A stretch of 64,000 nucleotides of DNA from Ferrimonas sp. YFM (GTDB lineage Bacteria > Pseudomonadota > Gammaproteobacteria > Enterobacterales > Shewanellaceae): NCBI RefSeq assembly GCF_030296015.1, contig NZ_AP027368.1, positions 806,001 through 870,000 of the forward strand, in the 5' to 3' direction. Made by a program: the position numbers and the translations under genes. This document shows, piece by piece, positions 16,480 to 24,800 of this stretch; positions within the stretch are counted from its first letter, which is position 1; the number at the start of each line of letters is the position of its first letter. The notes below the pieces were generated by a model. The model ran no database searches. It saw nothing but the letters and a program-made list of their open reading frames with translations, and was not told where the DNA came from.

Positions 16480-16497
16480 TAGTGGAGTCGCCGTATC
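16470..16497 (+). promoter_or_regulatory. Autoregulatory ECF promoter of the sigma gene
   Basis: TGATCC (16470-16475), 16-bp spacer, CGTATC (16492-16497). TGATCC is the known -35 of ChrR-controlled RpoE (group ECF11) promoters. The -35 overlaps the end of the LON-domain gene. Expected transcript start about 16504, giving a leader of about 58 bases. Confidence 0.85.
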
Positions 16498-16516
16498 CAA
16501 GACTCTATGCCGATCT

Positions 16517-16535
16517 GGGGCGCATGATGCGCCCC
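16517..16535 (+). other. Perfect hairpin in the sigma-gene leader
   Basis: GGGGCGCAT-G-ATGCGCCCC is a perfect 9-1-9 palindrome between the -10 element and the ATG of the ECF sigma gene. No T-run follows, so it is not an ordinary terminator. It could be an operator or an RNA structure in the leader. Confidence 0.6.
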
Positions 16536-16561
16536 TCGCCGAGCCGCTACGGGGACCACCT

Positions 16562-17203
16562 ATGAGAGTTGCATCGACGTCAACGAAAAAGAGGGATTCC
16601 AAGACATCCATGACAGTGTCTGCCTCCCAGGATGATCTGAACCAGCGCTTGGCTCAGGCCATGACACGTGTGGCCAACAACAGAGACAAGCAAGCCTATG
16701 CGGAACTGTTTCGGCACTTCGCCAGCCGTGTGCACGCCTTCTGCTTCACTCGCCTGGGCGACGATCAGACCGCCCGCGAAGTGACCCAGGATACTCTGCT
16801 GGCGGTGTGGCAGAAGGCGGCCAGTTTCGATTTGGATAAGGGCAATGTCTCGACCTGGATCTACACCATCGCCCGCAACCGCTGCTTTGACCTGGGCCGG
16901 CAGAAGATGTCGCGCCCCACTTTGGTGAGCGCCGACGAGCTGTATCTGGAGCCCACTCCCGTCGAAGACGGCTGTGATCTCCAGGTGCAGGGTGAGGCGG
17001 AGAAACGGCGGCTGAATGAGCTGATCGCCCGCCTCCCTGAAAACCAGCGGCAGGTGGTGTCTCTGGTGTATCTCAAGGAGATGAGCCATCAGGCGGTGGC
17101 CGAACACCTGGACCTCCCTGTCGGGACAGTGAAAAGCCGGCTGAGACTGGCCATGGAGAAACTTTCGATGCGTTTAACCAAGGGGGCACTGGGCTATGAG
17201 TGA
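16562..17203 (+). CDS. ECF sigma factor, ChrR-controlled (ECF11-like)
   Basis: 213 residues. Region 2 contains YAELFRHFASRVHAFC, EVTQDTLLAVWQKAASFD and STWIYTIARNRCFD. Region 4 contains LPENQRQVVSLVYLKEMSHQ and LDLPVGTVKSRLRLAMEKL. It is followed, with an 8-bp overlap, by a ChrR-like anti-sigma gene, which places it with the sigma factors released by singlet oxygen. The start at 16562 leaves a plausible leader after the promoter and a GGGGA site; an internal ATG at 16610 is an alternative. Likely targets in the window are the genes behind the matching promoters. Confidence 0.92.
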   Translation: MRVASTSTKKRDSKTSMTVSASQDDLNQRLAQAMTRVANNRDKQAYAELFRHFASRVHAFCFTRLGDDQTAREVTQDTLLAVWQKAASFDLDKGNVSTWIYTIARNRCFDLGRQKMSRPTLVSADELYLEPTPVEDGCDLQVQGEAEKRRLNELIARLPENQRQVVSLVYLKEMSHQAVAEHLDLPVGTVKSRLRLAMEKLSMRLTKGALGYE

Positions 17204-17870
17204 CCGTCATCATCCAACCGCTAAGGAACTCGAACAGTTTGCCTCTGGTGAGCTGGACGATGTGCTCGCCATCATGGTGTCTGTGCACCTGGGTCAATGT
17301 CACCGCTGCCGGGATCGGGTTGAACTGATGCAGCAGCAGCAGGCCGAGCAGCTCTCTGCGCTGATTCCGCCTTCTGAATTTGGCGACGATGAGCTGGCCA
17401 GGATGCTGAACAGGCTGGAGGATGCTCCGTCGGAGGCCCCTGCGGCGCCAAAGCCAACCGAGATGGAGTTTCAGGGACGAAGTATTGCCCTGCCGCCTGC
17501 CCTGGCTGGCCTGGTGGATCGTGCCGGTCCCTGGAGCCGGGTGGTGAACCGGCTTTGGAGTGCCCCCATTCAGGACCATCAGCGAGATTATCAGCTGAAC
17601 TTCATCTACATGGAGCCTGGGGGAAGCATCGCCGCGCACACTCACAAGGGTAAGGAGTGGACCCTGGTCCTCGATGGCACCTTCAGTGACGATTCCGGGG
17701 ATTATGGCCCGGGCGATCTGGTGCACTGCTCGGAGTCCAATGAACACAGCCCCAGGTCTGAGAAGGGGTGTCTGTGCCTGGCGGTGATCGATGCGCCTTT
17801 GCACTTTACCTCTGGTCTGGCACGGGCACTGAACCCCTTCAGTCAGCTGTTTTTTAAGACCGGCGGCTGA
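17196..17870 (+). CDS. chrR: ChrR-like zinc anti-sigma factor with cupin domain
   Basis: 224 residues. The N-terminal anti-sigma domain has the zinc signature His31-x3-Cys35-xx-Cys38 with a further His near the N-terminus. A Pro/Ala linker (80-87) leads to a cupin domain whose metal ligands are His148, His150, Glu154 and His184 (HTHKGKEWT, SNEHSP). That matches the two-metal design of Rhodobacter ChrR, where the N-domain holds the sigma factor and the cupin is needed for the singlet-oxygen response. Overlap with the sigma gene implies coupled, equimolar synthesis. Confidence 0.92.
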   Translation: MSDRHHPTAKELEQFASGELDDVLAIMVSVHLGQCHRCRDRVELMQQQQAEQLSALIPPSEFGDDELARMLNRLEDAPSEAPAAPKPTEMEFQGRSIALPPALAGLVDRAGPWSRVVNRLWSAPIQDHQRDYQLNFIYMEPGGSIAAHTHKGKEWTLVLDGTFSDDSGDYGPGDLVHCSESNEHSPRSEKGCLCLAVIDAPLHFTSGLARALNPFSQLFFKTGG

Positions 17871-17931
17871 TCTCAAGCCAAACAAAACTGAATACAGTCT
17901 GAATAACTGATCGATTTCAGCACACTGGTGG

Positions 17932-17983
17932 AACCGCTCTGAGCCCTGATAACTCTGAAGAATCAGGAGGAGGAGCGGTTTTT
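17932..17983 (+). terminator. Two-stem terminator after chrR
   Basis: Outer stem AACCGCTC/GAGCGGTT with a five-T tail encloses an inner stem CCTGAT/ATCAGG. It lies 61 bp after the chrR stop. A further small hairpin, CCGCTC-ATCA-GAGCGG, is at 18038-18053 just before the next gene. Confidence 0.75.
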
Positions 17984-18078
17984 GTGATCTGGTCGATCTT
18001 GAAAACCCCCTTCGTCACCCAGAGAGTAGGAGCAGGGCCGCTCATCAGAGCGGTCCGGTTTCTGGAAAAGGAGACTGA

Positions 18079-18849
18079 ATGGGCAAGTTTTTAAAAACGG
18101 CGCTGATGTTGTTCATGGTGGGGCAGGCCCCGGTCCAGGCAGCCACTCAGCTATCCCTTGATACATCTCTAGACAAGCTCCCCGGACTGGAGCGCACCAA
18201 CAAGGCAGAAAAGGGCCTGCCGGGTCTGATGGCCATCGAAAGCCAGGATACTGCATCGGCGATTCAGCCGACCTCAGACTTCGAAAACCTTTATCTTCGC
18301 GCGCAGCATGCTCAGAATGAGTTGGCCATGCTGACCCACCGCGTGGCCTATCTATCCTCCACCCAAGCCGACGTCCCCGCCGTAAAAGGCCGTGAGCGCG
18401 CGTTGGCAAAGCTGGAGGGCAAACTGGATGGCGATGTAACACTGCTGACGGATCTGGCCCGCACCACCCTGGTGGCGGATGATGTGGAGGGCCTGCTCCG
18501 GGCCTACCATGAGCTGGATCGCCAGGGAGAGGTGGTCAGAGTGAAAAACCGGTTTCTCACCCCCAAAGCCAACGGCTACCGGGACCTGAACCTGCTGGTT
18601 CGGTTGCCTGAAAGCCTGATGGTGGCGGAGGTGCAGATCCACCTGCGTCCCTTCGCCGAGATTAAGAACGGCCCGGAACACGATCTGTATCAGCAGATCC
18701 AGGAGCTGGAGCGCCAGGCACTGGTGCAACAGCGTTCTCTGAGTGAGTTTGAACTGGCCAGGGTAGAGAGATTGCGTCAGCAATCGACCATGCTGTATCA
18801 GCAGGCCTGGGAGGCGATCTCAACCCCCGGCAGGGTCAGGTACGGTTAA
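18079..18849 (+). CDS. Exported RelA/SpoT-fold protein
   Basis: 256 residues. A signal peptide (LKTALMLFMVGQAPVQA/A) is followed by about 45 low-complexity residues and then a RelA/SpoT-type nucleotidyltransferase fold. Its marks are VKGRERALAKLEGKLDGD, TDLARTTLVADDVEGLLRAY, RVKNRFLTPKANGYRDLNL and VAEVQIHLRPFAEIKNG. These correspond to the conserved VK.RF..P..GYRD and E.Q.H segments of (p)ppGpp synthetases. An exported location is odd because ATP and GDP are cytosolic; comparable exported members may modify other substrates. A C-terminal helical region follows (186-256). It stands alone between two terminators. The fold is fairly sure, the activity unknown. Confidence 0.75.
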   Translation: MGKFLKTALMLFMVGQAPVQAATQLSLDTSLDKLPGLERTNKAEKGLPGLMAIESQDTASAIQPTSDFENLYLRAQHAQNELAMLTHRVAYLSSTQADVPAVKGRERALAKLEGKLDGDVTLLTDLARTTLVADDVEGLLRAYHELDRQGEVVRVKNRFLTPKANGYRDLNLLVRLPESLMVAEVQIHLRPFAEIKNGPEHDLYQQIQELERQALVQQRSLSEFELARVERLRQQSTMLYQQAWEAISTPGRVRYG

Positions 18850-18854
18850 CCACC

Positions 18855-18883
18855 AAGGGCGGAGTCTTCTCCGCCCTTTTTTT
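18855..18883 (+). terminator. Rho-independent terminator
   Basis: AAGGGCGGA/TCCGCCCTT stem with a T7 tail, 6 bp after the RelA/SpoT-fold gene; it also sits just beyond the end of the convergent SYLF gene. Confidence 0.9.
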
Positions 18884-18904
18884 GTGCTTGCTGGGACGCA
18901 GGAA

Positions 18905-19708
18905 TCAGTTCAGGTCGCCATCCTGCCAGTAGCGGCTGCCGTTGATGTTGGCATCCAGCAACAGCCCCTTCTCATTGAGGACATAGAGGGCAACGCCGTT
19001 GTGGAAAGACTGGCCAAACTTGGCGGATTCGTTCCAGGCCAGGATGCCCGCCTCGGCGCCGCCGCTCCAACCATCGTTGACGAACTTGTCAAAACTGGCT
19101 TCATCCTCGAACAGCATCACCTGCTGGTAGAATTTGGCCCCAAAGCCCAGGGCCAGACCGCCCCCCAACATATTCATGTAGGTGCGTTTGCCTCTTGCCC
19201 GGTTAACGGCAACACCGGAGCCGCCATTGGTGTGCAGCAGCAGGGAAAACTGTCTGGAATCAAATACCGCATAGCCGTAGGCATCGTCGTACAGGGGTTT
19301 GACCTGAGGATGCTCGGTAAGCAGTTTGACCAGGGTCACCTCGGACAGGGTGTTCAGGGCGTCCCTGGCCTCCTGGGGGCTGTCGGGTTCCACCATCTCC
19401 TCCAGCTTGGTTTCCCCCTGGTGGTACCAGGTTTTTCCCTTCTCCAAGGCGTCGTCACTCCACTGGCCGGCGCTGTCCAGGGCACCCTCTGCCCAGACGG
19501 AGGAGGCCTCCCAGGTGTCCTGACTCCACTCCTTGGTGGCACTCCAGGCTTCCTGGCTCACCTCGGCGGTGCTTTCCCAGGCCTCCTGGCCCACCTCTGA
19601 GGCTTTCTCGCCCAGCTCCCTGGCCTTGGCTTTCAGCTCATCCCAGCCTGCCTGGGTGGGAAGGCTCAGGGTGGCGGCCAGCGCCAGCAAGAGTGCCTGT
19701 TTCTTCAT
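18905..19708 (-). CDS. SYLF (YSC84-like) lipid-binding domain protein
   Basis: 267 residues. A signal peptide ends at PTQA. Residues 20-100 are a repeated, Trp- and Glu-rich helical stretch with units such as SQEAWSATKEW and SQDTWEASSVW, about 11 residues apart. The C-terminal half is a SYLF domain: YGYAVFDSRQFSLLLHTNGGSG, MNMLGGGLALGFGAKFYQQ and LNEKGLLLDANINGSRYW. SYLF domains bind membrane lipids; the exported bacterial ones are of unknown role. The amphipathic repeats may lie on a membrane surface. Confidence 0.88.
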   Translation of the reverse strand: MKKQALLLALAATLSLPTQAGWDELKAKARELGEKASEVGQEAWESTAEVSQEAWSATKEWSQDTWEASSVWAEGALDSAGQWSDDALEKGKTWYHQGETKLEEMVEPDSPQEARDALNTLSEVTLVKLLTEHPQVKPLYDDAYGYAVFDSRQFSLLLHTNGGSGVAVNRARGKRTYMNMLGGGLALGFGAKFYQQVMLFEDEASFDKFVNDGWSGGAEAGILAWNESAKFGQSFHNGVALYVLNEKGLLLDANINGSRYWQDGDLN

Positions 19709-19819
19709 GGTGCTTTACTCCGATAATCATCTTCGGCGCCAGTGTACCATCGCCAGATGAAAAAGAGGTGAGCGGGCCGCCAGCGGTTGCAGTGGTCGCC
19801 GCCGCTGGTTCAGCGGTGC

Positions 19820-21649
19820 TCAGTCGTCCTCGCCCCAGTCGTCGTAGGGATCCCGTTCGTGCTTGGTGAAGGTCGCGTCGTTGTAGGGCCAGGGCACGGT
19901 GGCCAGGAAGGCGGCCAGCTCCGGGGTGCCGGCATGGTGTTCGCGGATCACCGCCAGGGTGCGGTTGATGTGGAAGGGGGAGACCTCTTCGCCACCGCCA
20001 ATGGCACAAAAGTAGTTCGCCAGCAGCGGCAGCTGCTCTGGTGCCAGGCACAGGGCGTAGGCGGCATTGGCCAGGGGGGGCTCGCCATCATGGCCCACCA
20101 GGCGCGCGGCGCAGGGCCAGCGACTGAAGTGGTCAATCAACCGGGCGATCAGCGGGGCACACCCCTCGTGGTGGATCGCCTCATGGAAAAACTGCTTCTC
20201 ACTCAGGGTCCTGTCCAGGCCATCACTGAACGCCAGATAGAGGGCTCGGCGAGGGGCTTCCTGCCTGGGTTTCACCCTGCCCAGCAGCCGCCCCAACCAG
20301 CCGCAGTCACCCCTCTGGGTGTCACACAGGTTTTCCTGCAATGCGGGCAGCAGTCTCAGCAGCTGCGCCAGGGCCTGTTGGCGGCCCTCGGCGCTGTGGA
20401 GATCGGTTGTGGTGATATGAACGCAGCCGCTGGGGCCAGGTTGGGCCTGCAGTGTCTCTGGAATCTCCAGCCGTTGGCCCATAAGGGGCCGACAGGCCAG
20501 CCACTGCGGCTCCTCCTCCAGAGGCGCTGCGGCCATCGGCTCGGGGAGGGTGGCCTCAAGGTGTTCATCGCACTCGAAGCCGTAGGCCAGGGTTAACCGG
20601 TCTAGGTTGCGGCCGGTGGGGACCAGCCGCTCGTGATCGAAGTAAATGGGGGAGCGGCAGCCGCCGTTCGCAGCCTGCTCCCCCAGCCGGTAGAGAGGGG
20701 AGAGCCTCTGCCCGTCCAGGCCGATCTTCTGCAGCGTTCCGTCCTGCCAGCCCAGCCAGATCTCGGGCAACTCCGGGTCGAACCAGGCGCCAGTCAGGCA
20801 ACTGAGAAGCTGCTGCCAGGCGTCGCTGTCGGTATGGGCATACTGGCCGGCGACGATGCGTCCCAGGGCCTCGCCCAGCGACCGATGGCGATGCTCATCC
20901 CCCACCTGGGCCAGGTTGATATGGCGCACCACGCGTTGCCACACCACCTCTCCCAGGTTCAGGTCCAGCAGTTGCACCTCGAAGGCGAAGCTGTCTTCAC
21001 CCACCTGGGTCAGGGTATTCGCCGCGGGCATCAGTGCCAGACCCCGGGCCTTGTCTTGGAACAGCCAGGGACGGACGGTGATATTTTCTGGGGTGGGCTT
21101 GCTTGGCAGGGGGCAGCGCTGCTGTTCGCCATTGTCCGGGTTGATGGAGTGAATCCAGTGTTCGCGGAACTTGTAGCCTGGTTTGCTGTTGCGACCGTAA
21201 AACGCAAACTGACCGTCACTTCGGCGGGTCAGGGTGGTCAGGTCCAGGTCGCGGTCGTCAATGGGCCAATCAGCAGCCAGAGTGCCTGTCATCAGATCCA
21301 GGGCCAACAGGCGGCGCCCTTTGAGCGGTTGCTGGCGGAAGTGGCCAGCCAGCCACAGCCGTTGCTGCGCCGGCTCCAGCCAGGTGGCGGAATCGAAGGA
21401 GCAGGTCAACTCCGCCACTTGCGGCATCTGTCGCCGGCCGAGATCGCCGAGGAACACCTTGCCCTTGTTGGTGACGGCCACCAGGAAGCGGTCATCCATG
21501 GCTTCGAGCAGGGTCAGCTCGGCGTCCTGGGTCTCTGGCAATTCGCACTGCCACAGCAGCCTGGCTGGGCTGCTGTTCTCCAGCACCTGGATCTGGATGT
21601 CGCCCACGTAATCGAGGGAGACAGCCCTGAGTTGATAGGAGAGGGTCAT
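19820..21649 (-). CDS. Unrecognised protein with propeller-like N-terminus
   Basis: 609 residues, no signal peptide, no membrane span. The first ~340 residues look like a beta-propeller (repeated strands such as LLWQCELPET, DRFLVAVTNKGKVFLGDL, RRLLALDLMTGTLAADWPI, EIWLGWQDGTLQKIGLDG). The rest is helical with no motif I can name and a very acidic end (DPYDDWGEDD). It is the third gene of a tight cassette: its ATG lies 2 bp after the stop of a 57-codon gene. The ATG at 21649 is preferred over a TTG two codons upstream. Confidence 0.75.
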   Translation of the reverse strand: MTLSYQLRAVSLDYVGDIQIQVLENSSPARLLWQCELPETQDAELTLLEAMDDRFLVAVTNKGKVFLGDLGRRQMPQVAELTCSFDSATWLEPAQQRLWLAGHFRQQPLKGRRLLALDLMTGTLAADWPIDDRDLDLTTLTRRSDGQFAFYGRNSKPGYKFREHWIHSINPDNGEQQRCPLPSKPTPENITVRPWLFQDKARGLALMPAANTLTQVGEDSFAFEVQLLDLNLGEVVWQRVVRHINLAQVGDEHRHRSLGEALGRIVAGQYAHTDSDAWQQLLSCLTGAWFDPELPEIWLGWQDGTLQKIGLDGQRLSPLYRLGEQAANGGCRSPIYFDHERLVPTGRNLDRLTLAYGFECDEHLEATLPEPMAAAPLEEEPQWLACRPLMGQRLEIPETLQAQPGPSGCVHITTTDLHSAEGRQQALAQLLRLLPALQENLCDTQRGDCGWLGRLLGRVKPRQEAPRRALYLAFSDGLDRTLSEKQFFHEAIHHEGCAPLIARLIDHFSRWPCAARLVGHDGEPPLANAAYALCLAPEQLPLLANYFCAIGGGEEVSPFHINRTLAVIREHHAGTPELAAFLATVPWPYNDATFTKHERDPYDDWGEDD

Positions 21650-21651
21650 GG

Positions 21652-21825
21652 TCAATCGTCCTTGCCGCTGAAGGGCCAGGGCAGGGCCTGGCTACCTTGG
21701 TGATCGGGATGCCGGTAAATCAGGCGGCGGTTGTCGAGGCTCAGCCCGGTTTGCCACTGCACTGGCCGCAGTGGGGCGCAGCTGTCGCTCAGGTGGATAT
21801 CCAGGTCGCCGTTTGCTGTTGCCAT
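21652..21825 (-). CDS. 57-residue small protein in an unknown cassette
   Basis: A short open frame, MATANGDLDIHLSDSCAPLR..., ending GKDD. The start is 12 bp after the stop of the 1049-residue gene, with AGAGG upstream, and the stop is 2 bp before the 609-residue gene (TGACCATG). This tight spacing on both sides supports a real, translationally coupled gene. It has no signal peptide and no known domain. It may bridge its two large neighbours, which is inference only. Confidence 0.6.
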   Translation of the reverse strand: MATANGDLDIHLSDSCAPLRPVQWQTGLSLDNRRLIYRHPDHQGSQALPWPFSGKDD

Positions 21826-21837
21826 GATGCTGGGCCT

Positions 21838-24800
21838 CTACTCTCTGCCCAGCAGGCGTTTGGCCAGCAGTCGCACCCCTTTTGAGCTGTCCTTCAGCAT
21901 GCTGATCAGTCCGGGCTCGGTCAGCCCCAGCTCATGCAGGCGCTGGGCCAGGGCCTGGCGATCCTTGCCGCTAAGGTAGAGGCTCATCTGCGGCAGTGCC
22001 TTGCGGCTGACGGTCTCTCTGAGGTAGTCGTCCGCCCCTGAGTGGAAGGCGAAGGCGACCCGAACCCCTTCGGGGATGTCCAGCTGCCGCAACCGCCGTA
22101 GCGCCCATTCAGCTGCGCGCCGCACCAGTGCCTGGCGGGCGTTGGGGTCGCGGATGGTGATGTGACCCACTTGCAGGTGCTGCCAGCGCTCCTCCATGGT
22201 CAGCTCGCCCTGAGTGATCTGCTGGGCCACATAGAGGTCGGTCAGCGGCTCGGCTGACAGCAGCTTCAGGGCGGAGACGTGGTGGTTGAGCAGCAGGGTC
22301 AGCAGCCGGTCGCTGCGGGCGTCATCCAACAGGCCCCACAGGTAGTACTGGGGCCCCAGGCGGCTCTCGACGTCGGTCCTGGAGTTGAGCTCCTGGCTGA
22401 GGGAGGTGGCCAGTGTTGTCTGCGCCTGTTGCCTGTCGGCGTCGCCGTTGAGGTAGGCCAGCACCTTGGCGGCACTGTCATTGGCAAGTTGACGGCGGCG
22501 GGTCGGCCGCTCCAGCCAGTCCAGATCCTCCTCCACCTCGGCGTTGCTCGCCAGGTAGCCGGTGAGGGCCTGGGTGAACTCCTCCTCCAGCCACTGGGGC
22601 AGCAACGCCTCGGGGTGGCGGCTCTTCAGATCGCGGTAGAACTGCAGCCGCTCCCGGTCCTCACGTCGTCGCAGCACCTGCAGCATCTGTTGATACTGGT
22701 TCCAGGCGGAGGCGCCCAGCATGGAGCGGTCATCGGGGCGGGCCTCGCCGTAGTGATCCAGCATCGACACATAGCGTTGCCAGAAGCGCGCATCCGCCGG
22801 GCGGTAGCAGGCCAGCTGCTGGTCACTGCACAGCTGGAACACCTCCAGCTCGCGGTCACTGACGCCGCACTTGCTCAGCTGGCGGTGCAGGGTGTGCTCC
22901 ACTTCGACATCGTTGATCCCCTGATAGAGCGGGTAGTCGGAGTAGGGTTTGCTCAGCAGGCCGATGACCTTCTGGGGGGCCAGGGTCAGCATCAGTTGCA
23001 ACAGTCGGTGGCTCAGGCGCTCAAGACGTACCGGCGTCCTCCCCAGCCAGCTGGCAATCTGAATCCAGAACAGGCAGTTAAGCCCAAACTGAAAGCCATC
23101 GTCGTAGTTGAGCAAGGCGTAGGCGGGCTGCTGGGCGGAGATCTGCGGACCGGTGCTGCCGCCGTCCTGATACAGCGGTTCGGCCAGCAGTTTCGCCATC
23201 TGCCGGTGGCGCTCCTGGTCGAAGGGGGCCGGCTCCGCTTCGGTCAGGTAGTGGTGCAGCGCCTCGGGCAGCGCCTCCTCCTCACCCCGCTCACAGATCT
23301 GTTCACACAGCATCGGCATCAGGTGGTGATCCAGCCAGGCGGTCATCCGCTGGGCGGCGCCGTCGGCCACCTCGATATCCTGGGCGCACCAGGCGGCGTA
23401 GGTCGCGGTCCCCAGGGTTTTTGGCCAGGCCTCCGGGGCCAGCAGTCCCGGGTTGGCGCGGGTGCGCTGGTCCAGCTCCTTCAGTTCGTCCAGTTCCAGC
23501 TCATCGCCCCACAGCTCCTCAAGATCCTCGGCCAGGGCCTGCTGATGCTGCTCCTCGCCGCGAGGATCCTGTTGATAGCGCCTGGCATACTCCGTTTCGC
23601 TCAGGAGGCCATGTTCATCCACCAGGGTTTCGGTCATCCGTCTCGGGAACTGCGGGCGCCCCAGCAGTCGCCAGAACAGATCCAGCAGTCTAAGCAGTTT
23701 CTCCTGCGGCTGCGCCTCATTGAGCAGCTGTTCGAAGTAGTAGGGGAAGGTCGCCACCACATCTTCCTGGGCAAAGGGGCGGCTCAGCCACAGGGACAGG
23801 TTTTCCTGGAAGGCTTCCGCGCCCCCATGCTCATAGCGGCCGATGGCGCCGAAGTCGAAGGCGGCCAGGCTCTCCAGCAGGGCGATACCCTCGGCGTCAT
23901 CCAGCTCTCTCTGGACGTAGGCGCGCAGTCGGGGGCCCTGCTCCAGAGCGCCGATAAAGGTGAGGGCGTTGCCGAACTGGTCGCCGAACAGGCAGCCCTG
24001 GTCCCTCTCCTCCAGGTGGGCCTCGGCCACCACCACCAGAGGCTGCCGGGCTTGCGCCTCGATGGCCTGGAACAGCTCCAGCGCCGCGTCTTCCAGGGTT
24101 TGGTCCATAAAGGGTTGCTGGTTGACCTCATCCTGCCACTGCTCCTGATGGTGGGGATCGGACGTCACCGGCCATTGGGCCCTCATGCTGTGGAAGAAGT
24201 CCAGCACCGGGTGGGTTTCATCCAGGCTGCTCTGGTCGTGGTAGGCCAGCAGCGGCCGCCGCAGCAGGCGTTGGCTCAACTGGTCGCAGAACCACTGGTA
24301 CTCCTGTGGGTGTTGTTGCAGGTAGTCTGCCAGGTCGGCGTGGGCATCCGTATGGTTGAAGGAGCGGCGCACCTGGGGATTGTCGCAGTAGACATAGGCT
24401 TTGAGCAGGTCCCTCGACCAACCGCAACTCTGCACCAGCAGCGCCATCAGCTTGTTGTGGGAGCCCTCGTGCTCGGTGTCCCAGTAGGGGATGAAAAAAC
24501 CAGCCAGCAGCCAGGCGCACTCATCATGCTCTACCGCCAGCATATACAGGGCTTCCAGGCCAAACAGGTGACAGTCGTCCAGCCACATGTCGCTGGTGTC
24601 GTTGCGACGGCGGGCAAAGGCCACCATCGCTTCGGCGGTGGCCACCACCTCCTCCTTTAACTGCGGATGCGCCAGGGCGGCGGCAAACAAGATCGCTTCG
24701 CTGAAGTAGATCTCATCGGCGTCGCCCACCCGGGTGGGCATGCCGCCACGCACGCAGGTCATGGCGAAGGCGAGCAGGCGCTCCATCTCGCCGGCGTCGG

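Noticed and set aside
22279-24660. A 793-codon open frame antisense to the 1049-residue gene
   Set aside because: It begins without a ribosome site and has a skewed composition (Gln, Gly, Leu, Val). The minus-strand frame is longer, has neighbours coupled to it and a better start.
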